From Thozetella sp. PMI_491 (taxonomy: Eukaryota; Ascomycota; Sordariomycetes; Chaetosphaeriales; Chaetosphaeriaceae): a stretch of DNA of 64,000 nucleotides. Where the stretch lies: NCBI GenBank assembly GCA_021432635.1, contig MU270048.1, forward strand, positions 496,001 to 560,000. The letters are read 5' to 3'. The position numbers and the translations under genes are program-made. The notes under the pieces are model-generated. The model did not search any database, was not told the origin of the DNA, and was given only the letters and a program-made list of their open reading frames with translations. Positions 45,401 through 57,314 of the stretch are shown here, one piece after another (within the stretch, counting starts at the first letter, position 1; each line of letters opens with the position of its first letter).

Positions 45401-48400
45401 ACCCCCTTTCTAGCCACTTTTGCTTCTCTACCCCTCGATCGCGCAACGACATTCGCGAGCCCATCCCGAAATAGCCGCTTCACGAACTGTGGCGAGTGCT
45501 GGTCCCGCCGGACCTGCCTAGGGGTCCAAAGGTACCGGTACCGCACCAGCGCCGTCGCCTATCTGCAGCTTCAAGCACATCGCTCGTGCATGATGCGCTG
45601 CACTGCGTTTCCGAATCCATTTGCAACGCGACGCACTGACAGGCCGAGATTGACGTGTTCTTGCGTAACTGCGCATTTCAGGGTCCAAGGAGGGATGTGT
45701 CGATCAGATTGGCAGAGGGAAGGGAGGGGGGCTGTAGCGGCAGGTATGCTCGCTCGCGTGTCCAGATGAGTAAATGATGTGCGCTGGGAGTGCCTAGGCG
45801 GCCCCGTAACCCCCCCCCCCCATTGAATTGCAGTGGTTCCGGCCAAACTGGCAGCACTGATCCTTAGGCCTGGCTGCCCTCAGGTGATGAATCGATGAGA
45901 AAATCTGCTCTGAGCTCCACGGCGGCACAGAACTGAAGCAGTCCTTCGGGTCTTGTGAGGCCGCACAATTCGAGGAGCCGCGTCCTCGGCCGAAGCGGAC
46001 TGTGTCCTTTGGGTTGAGATATCGCAGATTAGCTCCAAGAGTTGCCGAATATAGAGTTCTCGAGTCGGCCGAGCTGTTAAGTACCTTCGCCAGCCACCTC
46101 TTGGATTCACCACTCGGGAGCGCGCCGCTCTCGTATCAGACCCGTCTTCGATATATTGGGGATCGGGATAGTCCAAACGACGCTTTTTGGCATGATTCTG
46201 CCGCCAAAATTGGCACTCTCACCGGCTATACTTTGTCCTCGGTGCACTCCCCTCCCCCCCTTCTATTACCTTCCCCTGAGAGCCTATCAGGGCACCAAGG
46301 ACGGCCCATGCACCTGTCTTTTCCGGAATGGCTAGCCAATGCTGGTCCGGAGATTCATAGGCTGCTGAGGTGTTGTCAAGAGGGCCCGGGACAGGGGACG
46401 TGGAGTCTCCTCGGCCTGTCGTCGAGGCAAATTGTGAATGCCACTAGCGCTCCCCCGTAGCCCTGTAGGATGGGCAAATGGGGAGCTGAGGCGCTCCCCA
46501 GAGATGCCGAAAGCGAGACCATCACCATCAGCCACGAAGAGTGCACCCTTCGATGCCGAGGCGAAAGAAGCGATCCATAGAAGGGTACCAAGGTGGGGGG
46601 CAAGCGCCTAGGTCCCGTCTAGGTCCAGCCGCCGGGTCGTTTTAGAGCTAGAGGCCTCTGTCGGAATAGGGAAATAGGGTCGCGCGCCGTGGCCCCTAAC
46701 CGAAGTGATAGCTCAGGCAGACTTTTACTTCCCCTGAAAGGCTCGAAGTTATCGATTCAGCCCCTCCACCGGGCCTAGGGGCAGGGGCCGAGGGTGACTC
46801 TGTGCGCAAGTACCGATCGACACCCAGTGTGGGTTTCGCTCTGGGACGAAATTCAGTGACACGAAAGATTCACCACCGACGCTGGAGCAACGCAGATGGT
46901 TCCGCGACGGCAGCACGAGTATGATCTCGAGGTCGTCCTGCTTGGCGAACACGCAAGCACTCGCCACAATTGCAATAGTGGCTGGTGGTGGGCAAGGTGG
47001 GATAGGCGGGAGCTCGATGCCAAGATGTCGATCATTGTGGCTCATGTGAACCTTATGCAGCGGAAAAGCTAAGACTGTGGAACGTCAGTTCATCATCTGA
47101 ACGATCGGATGCGGTTTGGCACGGTCGTTTACCCACACAGGCCGCGGCCACGCAAAAGGTTGCATCGGTATGCGTCCTTCTGGACCTCACGCGAGCGTCG
47201 TCGGTCTTGGAGATCCACGGGAGAACAATCATTTCGTGCATATGCATGTTAGTGATAAGAAAAGAGTGGCGAAACCGCACGAAGCTTCGGCAGTGTCTTA
47301 GACGGGATGTTGGTGGTGGAGGTACATGTTGTAAAAGTGCGCGTTGCTTGTCTGGAACGGCATCCCTGCCACTCTACGAGCAGAGCTGAGTAGGCGCCAG
47401 CCCAGGGGTTTTCGTGCTTTCAGGACGGCGTTATTACGGAGCGAGGCTTGGAGATCGCGGGTTTCCTCTACAACCACACCCGCCGAGCGTCTTGCCTGCT
47501 CTCTGGCCATCTGCACCCGCGAGAGGCGTGGAAGGAAATTGAAGGGAACAAGCTTGTGTGTGGACCGGTTCCTTGTCCCCCACCCCCCCATCGCGCCTGC
47601 CCACACAGGACCAACCACATCGGCTTGCAGTATGTATAGCACAGTAAGCTGAGCGAGGAAAGGAAATCCGCAGTGGCCAAAGGTCCTCCCCGCAGCGTGG
47701 TCCTGAGCCGGGTCGGCAATCTTGGGTTCCAGACTTTGCAACAGCGCCTCCAAGAGCGCGGCGTGGAGAAACCCGGCCGATGATCGTGTTCCGCTGTCCC
47801 GTTGCAATCCGTCTGGGGGCCGGGGAGAAAGCTCCGGTTGGCCAGGCCCGGGCAGCTTGCCGCGTATGCGTTTTTTGGGGCTTTTTTGAGTTTGGCAGAT
47901 GATGCCATGCCGGGCCCTTGAGATTGAAGGGCCGGCGCCTCGAAACGGAGCGACCCAAAGAGAGCGGTAGGTGTCGGACGGACCCACCGAGGGAAACGGC
48001 ATGAAACACGCGGAGAAGGCCGCTGGAGCCTCCCGGTGCATCTTAAGAAGATTCAACACGTCAAAGAGACGATCACCGATCCGGCGCGAATGCAAATGCA
48101 AGCGCTCCCGCCTGCAGGCCATTACCCCGCCATCCGTTTCATTGCACCACCTCCCACGGCGCCGGTCTATGGTCCTTACGCTGAACGTTTGATGAGAGAA
48201 CCGTTTGAAGGGGCCACCATGGGGAGGGGGGTGTAAGCGGAAACAGCTGTTTATTATTATGTGTCGCCTAAACAGACCAGAAAGACAACGTTCCCCTCCG
48301 TGCCAACATCGCAGACACGTAGCGTACCCGTTGAGAATCCATTATTATAGTATTACAGCATTAGATAGTAGCAGCAAGTCACAGCTTGCGCTCATGCCAT

Positions 48401-49670
48401 TTTGCGACCCTTGGTTCCCACCCCCAGTGGGTTTCACAGCGTACCTTTAGACAGTTCCGTTCCCAAATAACGCCGCCACTTTTGGAAATGAGTGTTGGAC
48501 GGATGGCGAGATTACCCTTCTCCACGACGGCCGTGTACTTTCCCCTCGTAGGCCCAGTGGCCAATACCCATCGCCCGCTCCAAAGGCCGCTTATTTTGTT
48601 TTCCACCTCATCCATCCTCCTCCCCCCCCCAACCCCAGTTGGCTCCCACCATCCCGGCCACTTTCACAGTACACCCCCCTCCCCCCTGCCCCTCTTGACG
48701 GGGTTTCCACCTTTAGGGCGCTGGGCCGAAGCCCGGCGCCGGGAGACTCTTCCCGGAGCGGCAACGGCTCCAATGCGTGCAATCAAAATGACCGGCTGCT
48801 GGGATGCGGTTGCCTGTCCGTCACGATAGGGCCATTATGTTTTGATGTGACGGTCCAATCTTCCTCCCAAAACAACGCACGCATGTGAAGGCCGGGGCAG
48901 AGAGACGGAAAAAGGGATTAAGGTTGCGTGCAACGGCATGGAGGCTCGCCCCCTGCTGGATTGGCTCTCTCTCTTTCTCTCTCTCGCGTAAACTATCCCA
49001 TATTTTTATGTGATGACCGGTCCTAAATCTTTCCCCCAAAAGTGCCATATCTCCTCATGGTGGAACAACGGGCTTGATGAAGCGGCGGGGTCCAAAGACT
49101 AAAAGAGTTGTAAGGTTGAAAATAGGAATCAAGAATCAGAGTAGACCAAACAGAGGAGCAAGTGCCCAGTGAACTCGGCACGCAATACCCCCTCCTAAGA
49201 ACAAGCCGCCTCCCCCGCACGAGCTCAGCAGAAGCGAGCAGCAAGTGAGGACCTAGGAGGCGGCGGGGAGAGCCGGAAAGGAGTGAGGGCTCTTAAAACA
49301 AAAACAAATTGGACGAGCCCTTCTCTCAAAACCCACACCTCTCTAAAAAAAGTTCAAGATAACACAGTCCTGGTATTCGATGTCGCAGAGCGCAAGGAAG
49401 GAAGCGAAGTAGAAAGTGGGACCCATCGAGGGACTTGGTATCTCGGAACAAGTTGTCTCCAACGCCAAAGAGCAAATACCCAACCGTCTGTGTTTCGTGG
49501 TGCACGTGTTCGTGATGTCGACCTGGTGGCAGGTTCGAGCGGTAAAAGTTACAAGAGCCCAGTCTAGATTGTTGCCATTGCCGTTGTCCCGGTCGTTTGT
49601 TGCTGATTGGCACCGTCTCGTTATGTTCCAAGGGTCTTGTTGCGTTTGACACTTGTTACGGGCGAAGAAA
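42446..49670. other. 7.2-kb region without a supported gene
   Basis: The many ORFs here are short, overlap on several frames and are Arg/Pro/Ser-rich, as expected from random GC-rich sequence. The longest (47298-48122, minus, 274 codons) has no recognisable motif. The minus ORF 43037-43420 looks slightly more protein-like but is also unrecognised. Simple sequence includes a run of 12 C at 45810-45821, a C/T repeat at about 48966-48988, and an 8-bp stem with a 4-nt loop at 44796-44815. Confidence 0.45.
45810..45821. repeat. Poly(C) tract, 12 nt
   Basis: Uninterrupted run of C in the gene-free region. Confidence 0.9.
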
Positions 49671-52416
49671 TTAGAAGGCGAGCCGGAACTCGTATCCTCT
49701 GGGCGACGCACTGGTGCCCGCCTCGGTGGGCGCGTCTAGGGCCATCTCCCACTCCCGTTTGACGGGTGACCCCGAGGAGCTGACCTCGACGACCTCGAGC
49801 TTCATGTCCTGGCCTTCTGAGAGCTCGCGAATGACGTCGTCGTCTAGCGCGACCTCTAGGCCGCGCTGGAGCACGTGGACGGTCCTCACTACTCTGCTTG
49901 GGTCTAGGTTCCACTTCGCGGCCACCTTGTTGACGAACTCCGCTAGGGTCCTCTGCGTGAGGTAGACGGCGCGGTGAAGCTCTCCCGCTCCCGGGTTGGT
50001 CGGGTCCACCCGCGCGACATAGAAGCAGGCTACTGGCTTGGCTGCCTGCTCAGCAGGAGGTCGGTAGGAGGAATCCACCCCCAGGGCCTCGATCCAGCCG
50101 GTCAAATTACCGGCGTCGTCTGTCTGCTTCACCTTGGTAGGCTGGTCGGAGCCTTGTCGCGACTCGGGGCCCCGGAAGTCTTGCCACTGGTTCCCGCCAA
50201 CGGCCGACGCCTGCGAGTGCAGAGAAAGGGAGCTCGGGGACGGGGAGACGAGGGACGAGCCAGGGGCAGAGCTCTTCTCGCTTCGCCAAGCTGCGCTATC
50301 GCGGGATTCGACTTTAGTCAGGTCGAGCGACTCTCCGGGAAGGGAGACTGGGTGGAGATCCGGATCATCGAGATCTTCGCCGCGGAGATACAGAACGCTA
50401 ACTGGCCTCGTGCTCGTGAACATATCCTGCAAGGTCTGGAGCTTGAAGTGGAGGTCCTCTTCGATCGGGAGCCGGCCACCGGCCGAGCTCGCTGAGGACA
50501 TGGACCAGGTGCGCTTGTGCTTCTGGACCTTCCCGGGCCGGGCGTCCGAGCCCTTCATGCCGCCGCCTGCCCGCTTCCGCTTCCCAAAGTCCTTCATCCC
50601 GCTCTCAACCTGAGCAATCTGCTGTTTGAGCTTGTCGATGGTCTTCTTGACGTGGGCGACATCATTCGACAGCTTACGCTCCGCCCCATGGTCTCGGAAG
50701 AGCTTCACCTTGCAGTAGCAGATCTCGGGCGCGAAGTCGGGCGGCGACTGGGAGGGGTCGGCTGCGAGAGGGTGGGTCTTGGAGCAGAGCCGTACCGGAA
50801 TGCCCTTGACGCCCTTGGAGTGGCTAAAGTCTGTCGAGAGGAAGTTAAAGCGGACGGCAATATTGACCTCGACTGCGCCGTTCATGCCAGGAGTCCAAAT
50901 GACAGAGAATCCGTCAAAGGAAGAGGTTTCGAGCTCGACGCGGGTCCGCTTGTCATCTCCTTCAGACGGCTGACCGGCCTCGACGTACTCCACCGCTTGC
51001 AACTTTCCACCTCTTTGATGTGCCTCGTTGGTCCCTCGTCCTTCCTTCCAGAGGCTCCAGCACACTCCTGGTTTCTGGCGCTGCTGCTCGTCCTCGAAGG
51101 AAACGCGCACAAAGGTCCGGAACCGGGTGCCGGGCACAATGGGCAGGCTCGGTTGCGTATCCACGATGGAGAGGGAATAGGCCTGGCCCTTATTGAGATA
51201 GGTGACCGGGATCTCGTCTGCATGCTTGATCATGGCGGTCGGTGCATTCAGCGTCGCTGAAAACCGGAACTTCTCAGCGGAGGCAGGAAGCTGAACTGCC
51301 ACCGGCATGCCGAACTGCCGGGGCTGGAAACCCGCCATCTGGGACTGCCCCTGGAAGGTGTGGTCGATCGATCCCATCCTCTCATCGGCCTGATCCGAGT
51401 CGATTGGCGACCCATCTTGGTCCATCGTCTCGTAGCCGGTGTCCTGATGCACAAAACTCGACGGAGCAAAGGAAGGCTGCGGCGCTGACGGCTGGATGAA
51501 TGGGTTGAAGTTTTGGAAGTGGTGAGGGTGGAATCCGTGGTGGAAGGCTGCCATGTCCATCGTCGGTCCGGTGGCCATGCCACCTTCGGTAGTGGGCATC
51601 GACAAGGGCGTGTTCAGTCCCATGCCAAGGGCTAGGCTCGGCGTGTGTAGGTCGCCGGCTTGGGGATGGTAGAGCGTATTGGTGCCTCCAGGTGTAGGGG
51701 TGTAATACCCCGGAGGTTGGTTGGCGAAGCTGGCAAAGGAGAAGGAGTTGGGATCCAGCAGCGAGGGTGTGAAGCGCCATGGCTCATTTGACGCCCTCGG
51801 TGTTGGGTCTTGATCTCTGAATGCCTCATGACTTATACTTTGAGCTCTGCAGTCGGCCTTTGGTTAGTGGTCTAGCTTCCTTTCGGCGGAAAATCCCCGT
51901 CCCCATCCAACGGAGCGGGGACGGTGCAAACGCCAGAACCCTCACGCGAGTGGACCAGAGGCCCAGAGTTGAGAGATCGCGCCGTTTTTGAGGCTGTAAA
52001 AGAAGCGAAGGGTATACACTGGTTACTCACCTGTCTTGGGGGGCTCCAGGAACCTGACCCGCCGTTACGGTGCTCGCCGGATCTGATGGCGAGGCCGAGG
52101 TCGCTGCGACAACTTCGGGAAACTGTTGTCTGAAGTTGGCCAGCAGCTCGTCCCCCGGCTTTTGAGAGCTCGTCCTAAACGATCCGAAGCGTTAGCCCAG
52201 TCGCGCAAGTTGGGAAACATGGCCCGCGCGACCGTCTCGCAGTTCATTGAGGGAACCTTCGAGACGGCGGGGGTGCAAAGTGTCGATCCCGCACCGCCGC
52301 ACTTCGCTGGTAATAGCGGGTAGACAAGCGCTCCGTTGCGCTACTAAGGGCGCTGCGCGGATCTACTAAAATAAAATAAAGAGGCAAGGGCACAGTGCAT
52401 ACCTTTGGCGAAACAT
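49671..52416 (-). CDS. CP2/Grainyhead-family transcription factor
   Basis: Three exons, complement(49671..51846, 52031..52174, 52403..52416), 777 aa. The first coding exon is 14 nt (MFRQ plus two bases) and is joined through a 228-nt intron to TSSQKPGDELLANFRQQFPE. The N-terminal ~240 residues are Pro/Asn/His-rich. The CP2 DNA-binding domain starts at about residue 243 (AEKFRFSATLNAPTAMIKHA, IPVTYLNKGQAYSLSI) and runs to about 450, including TSSFDGFSVIWTPGMNG and VRFNFLSTDFSHSKGVKGIP. A basic NLS-like stretch (GKRKRAGGGMKG) and a Ser-rich linker follow. Near the C-terminus, about 670-750, lies a ubiquitin-like/dimerisation segment (AVYLTQRTLAEFVNKVAAKW ... DMKLEVVEV). Animal relatives control epithelial integrity, and fungal Grainyhead-like factors have been linked to cell-wall and conidial development; the role here is inferred from that. 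Confidence 0.94.
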
Positions 52417-55400
52417 GGGTGCGATAGTAGACTGTCCGAAGACAGCTGCAAGCTTGGTGACAATTCAGCTGTAGCGACTGTTGCTTGTCCGCTCCGTCGT
52501 TGCTTTGCTTCCTTCGGCCGGACCCCTCTCGAGACCGGGTGGGAGAGAGTCGAAGCGAGACAGCCTTGCGCCAGCGTCGAAAATGTGTCGGGGGCGGATG
52601 GCGGGGCGGCAGCTGGCGCTGGATTTGCGTGTAGATGGCAGGCGAATGACTTGACCTTGACGGCGAGTGTAACGATTATCGTGCAGTGCCGGAAGCCAAG
52701 GTCACAACCCAATACAGCAGGCCAGGAAATGAGTCGCCAAGAGCACGGGACTTCTTCACACACTTGGGGGGGTGGTTGGCTACCTTAGCAGCAAGCAATG
52801 AAACGAGAGGCGGTAGTAAAAGGCAGAAACGAGAGAGCCCAAATAGAAGAAGCCAAGCGAGGTGAAGCGTCGGGCGCCCAAGAGGTTAGGAGGGAACAAG
52901 AAGCTCACTTGGTCGGCGCGACGGTCTGCGTGTCGGGCTTGTATATACCTGTTGTAAGAGCTTTGGGACTGTCCCGGCGTGGAGGAGGTTGTGCAGATCA
53001 GAGAGGCGACGTCCATGTACGAAGGTACCTCGCCTAAGGTATATGGGGTCGGGGGGGTTATGAAGGTGGAAAATACTTTGTGGCCGGTGTCACTCTGAAA
53101 GAGGCAGCAGCGGGCCCCCGATGGGATTCCAACGCTTTGCGCCTCGACAGCCAAGAAAGTGGGGAGGGGGGAGGTGTACGTAGAGGTCGAGGGGACGACT
53201 GGGGGGAGGGGGGTGTGGCAATAACAAGAAAAAAAAGATACAAGGACCTTGCCGTAGCGCATGTGTTGGGCTGATGATAGGAGGCGGCCAGGGATGAGGG
53301 ATCATGGCACTCTCTCGCAGGTGGACCGCCCACGGAGAGGCTTGTAGCGAAAAGGAAGACTGCCCGATCCGGGGTGCGCAAGTACGAAAGGATGGGGTAC
53401 GCGATGTAGCAAGCGTGTCAGTGCCTTACCTCTCTCTTGTCGCAGTATTCCATCCAGAGGGAGGGGCTGTTGGCCGCTCTTGCCCACTCTCGCCTTGGGC
53501 ACACCTCACATGTCTTTAATATGTATTTTTTTTTTCGGGGGCGGGGGCGCCTGGGTCTCGAGTTGAGGGCAAACACAAAAGAGACCAAAAGCGAGGGGAC
53601 GAGGAAGGGGTGGGTGGATGGTCCTACTGAGTACCGAGATGGCAGCCAGCCCGCCTGACCTTCCTCCTCGTCCGAGGGGTTATACTACATAGTGCACGTC
53701 TTCCCTCTACGCTGACCGTCGGCCGCAAGACGGCGGCGCAAGAGCGCTTGTCTCTCTCGCTCTCTCTCGCTCTCCTTCTCAAAATGCGACGCTTCACTTT
53801 GCGGTCCTCGTAGTCGAGTCCCACTCCGGCCCTGTGCTCGCGAATTGACGTCGCCCGCTGAAATTGTCCGCTATGGCAAGGATCCAGATTTAAATTGTTA
53901 GCCAGCAACAAGTGGTGGACCGCCAGGCGTCGGTCACGTTGCAGCGTGGCGCTTGGGGCGACGGGAACTTCGACAGCCGGGGGATGCCGTGTATGTTGAC
54001 GCTAGAGGTACTTCATGCCCCTGTCAGTGCCCGCCCGGAGCGCTTGTAGCTTTGCCGGGCGTGTACCCCATTCAGAAGTTCATCGAGATCTTCCACGCCC
54101 ACCCCCTCCCCTCCCCCCAGCACTGGCAAAAAGCGCGCCGACCGCCCTCTGTGGACCCGCGAAGGCGTTGTCAGAATAGCACTATGCCGCGCCAATGGTC
54201 TGAACTTCTGGGCTGCCGCGGTCGGCCACGTTGCGTGTCCTGCGCTATTACACAAAGCAATGGCGGCGGGCGCATGCTGCAGCTAGCCCGCTCCTACGAT
54301 GCCCTGGGTGGTTTTGGACGAGCAGAGGTGCCGCCCCGTAGGGAACTGCTTCCGCATAGGCAGGCAAGCAGGCAAGCAAACATGATAGCACGACCAATAC
54401 CTACCAGCGGCTGGTTGCTCCCAGTTCGAGGAGCTGGGAGATCTTTCGCCTCCCATGATGCCATAGGTAGACACACCGCTTCGCGAGGTCGGCCGAGCTC
54501 AGAGCGAGCGGCGGCAAGACCAGGTGTACGGACGGTGGGAACAACAATCATCCCCCCAGGATTCCCTGGGCAGGCTCGCCACACGCAACATGTCGCTGCT
54601 CTCTTACCCATCCGTCCCAAGTTCCCCCTCATCGCCTCCCCTCTTCTGGTTTCCCCCTCCCTTTTACTTAGCCTTCCAGCGGGACAGGTTCCTAGTGCTC
54701 AGGTTCCCCATTGCTTCTCCTCTTGTTCCCCACTCGGCGCCCCCGCCCCCCCGGCCAGGATCCATCGCGACGAGAAAAGCAAAGCTCTGGGCGGCCCTCG
54801 GACGGAAGATGAGGAGAATGGCCAGAGGGCAAAGCTCGTGCGCTCGTTCGCTCGTCTGTAGCATCGGAGCGGTCTCTATATGCCCATTTGGGAAGCCGTG
54901 CGGGTTGATTGATGAACTGGCACACCTTAACAGCTCACTTAAGTCAGGCTAGTAGGTACCGATACCTGGCCTACTTTCCTGATGTGGGGGGACCCTTGCG
55001 TGCGCTCTCCGTGTGGCGGTGCAGCGCGATTGCTGGACTTTTGCGGATGTCGATGTGCAAAGTTGGTGCTTTGCCGATTCGCCTTCCAGAGCGGCGCGCT
55101 GTGATGGACTCATACGCAGCCGAGGTCCGTATTTCTAGCACCCCATGTCGATCGTGATCAGAGGCGTTCATGCCGCTGGCTCCAGAATGGTGGAGGCCCA
55201 AGTCTTCTAGAAGACCTGCGGAAACAGCACCACCTCCGTTTCGTTGTGTCTTATTTAATAGGCGAGCGGGACGGTGTCCCATCTACTGACGATTGGCTCC
55301 TCCGCGTGTAGCAGGAGCATCGCATAGAGCCGACGGCGAACCAGGAGACCCAGGCCAGCGCTGTCGTCCGTCAGTGGTGGCACGCTCGTTGAGGGTTGCC

Positions 55401-55700
55401 CCTTCCTTTCTCGTTAGGGCATGGCCTTCCGCTAGCAACGCCGGGCGATCGAGCCCGTCAGCCCGCCTCGCCTAGGCTAGCTGCCGTGGTTTTTGTCAGG
55501 GACCGCCGCTTGCTGTTTTTTTCGGCCCGTAGAATGCGCACAACCGCGAACCATGCCGATTCGCAATGAATCCCCTAGTTAGGCTAGAGTCGGTCCGGTA
55601 AGGGTTTTCCGTTCGACCTCCGTTATTTGCTTCAACTGGACGCCCCTCTTCCACAGTCGCGGGAGCACGTCACCGTTCCTGGTCAGCACTGATCGGCATT

Positions 55701-55714
55701 GGGGGGGGGGGGGG
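55701..55714. repeat. Poly(G) tract, 14 nt
   Basis: Uninterrupted run of G in the gene desert; it could form G-rich secondary structure or be a sequencing length artefact. Confidence 0.9.
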
Positions 55715-56481
55715 ACAGCCATCACACTAAGTGGCTTCCGTGGGCATGGCAGAACTCCCCAAGACCCCTAAAGATCATCACCCGTTTTTCTTTTCTCGGC
55801 GAGTCGCTATTGAGGGGTTCGGGGTAGGGTAAGGGGCGCTGTAGAGATAGCATTTCGGGCTGTGTGGCTGGAGTCCCGCCACAGGTGCGATCAATTGACT
55901 GTCTCGGTCGGTTTGTTTTTCTTTCCTCCCCCCTTCCACCTTCAAGGCGTGCAAAGTCACAAGACATCAGCTCCCCCTATACGCGATGACTCTACTGTAG
56001 CCGCGGCGGCTGCTGTATCCCTACTTTGCATTGTTGCGTGCCATTTAGTCTTTTTTACGCGCACGCCATCTAATCACGGCCTTTCTCTTTCTGGAAGCTG
56101 TCCCGTCTTCGCAGGCGCGAACTCACGGGCTGGAAATGGCCTTCTACAGGGGTATCAACCCATTGCCGAATGCTAAGGTAATAATGCTCATTGCTCACCG
56201 AGTTTCTGGGGGGAAAGCCCATGAGACCCAGTGTTGTCCCGCATTTCTGTGCTGTGCTCTGGCAGTGCTAGCCAGCCAGTGCGACGGTATTGTAATGAAG
56301 CCGAAGATTTTTGTGGGTGTACCCAGCGATAGTAATGACAGCGGTGGCAGAAGAATTTTCCTTCTCGAGATGCTTGCAAGGCGCCCTTTTCCCCACGGGA
56401 TTCCCTCCCATGCATCCTGAGCGTGATAGTTCCTCTCTGCTCCTCTCGGCTACGGTGGGAATAAGAATTACGCGAGCGCCA

Positions 56482-56489
56482 TGACGTCA
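56482..56489. promoter_or_regulatory. CRE palindrome TGACGTCA (copy 1)
   Basis: A perfect 8-bp cAMP-response-element palindrome, the binding site of bZIP factors of the ATF/CREB class. It lies in the 11-kb spacer between the CP2 and OSBP genes. Occupancy is unknown. Confidence 0.35.
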
Positions 56490-56502
56490 CTGTGCCTTCA
56501 CA

Positions 56503-56516
56503 CCCCCCCCCCCCCC
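56503..56516. repeat. Poly(C) tract, 14 nt
   Basis: Uninterrupted run of C, 13 bp downstream of the first CRE palindrome. Confidence 0.9.
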
Positions 56517-57306
56517 TCTTTCCTTTCTCCCCGGCAGCGGGAAGGAGGCGTGCCCCCACTGAGCCCCATCCAAATGCACAGGGCATCCATAGCAGCCTCA
56601 ACAGTAGCATGTGGAACTAGCCGCCCGCGACCCTCGATCGCATAAGCATCCAAGAAGTCCCTCGATCGTCTCGTCTTGACAAGATCGCAAGTAGCATGCA
56701 ACCCGTTCGTTTCTCATCCTACTTGACCTGCTTGACCCCAGCTCACCTCTCTTCCCCCTTTATGCCCTCTTATCTAGCCCCTGATTTTCCAGGTTCAACG
56801 CCACCTCTGTGTCGCCAGCACTAGTCGATCTTGCCTTGTTTGGTCGTCCCAGTCCCAGAGTCCCGGGATTCTCGAAGAATTCTAGCCTGAGCTTATTGCG
56901 AACGGAGAGAGCACCAGCGAAGGAGATGTGGCAGAGCGACGGACGGCGACAGGGAAACCGCAGAAACGCAATACGCGCCTTCGGTCCACCGCGTCTCTCC
57001 TCGACATCTTTCGTCCTACTAAGGTATTCGAACATTGCGCAGCGGCTATGGTGTGCATGTAACAATGCAGCGGAGCATCCCCCGCGGTGCACAACGGCCA
57101 CTGAACCTCGTCTTGTAGCAAATGTCTAGACTGCCTGCCCAATCGAGGCGGTCGTCTTACTGGGCGAGCAGGCCAAGCCAACTTGTCAAGCACATGGCAT
57201 GAAATCGGCGGCCGTTGGCAAGCAGGAACGGTGCAATTTAGGAAATCGCTTCCCTGTATTCCTCTGGCGCTGCTCGGGCCCGACCATGACTTGTGCTAGT
57301 GAGGCA

Positions 57307-57314
57307 TGACGTCA
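57307..57314. promoter_or_regulatory. CRE palindrome TGACGTCA (copy 2)
   Basis: A second perfect TGACGTCA, 825 bp from the first. It is followed closely by TTTTGGCGCC (about 57323-57332), which resembles an E2F/MBF-type site. Both are sequence matches only. Confidence 0.35.

Noticed and set aside
47298-48122. 274-codon minus-strand ORF
   Set aside because: No recognisable domain, several other long frames overlap it, and its composition is random-like. Conservation would be needed before calling it.
53953-54861. 302-codon plus-strand ORF in the gene desert
   Set aside because: Pro/Arg/Ser-rich with no motif, no splice context and overlapping open frames on the other strand. It is consistent with chance openness in GC-rich DNA.
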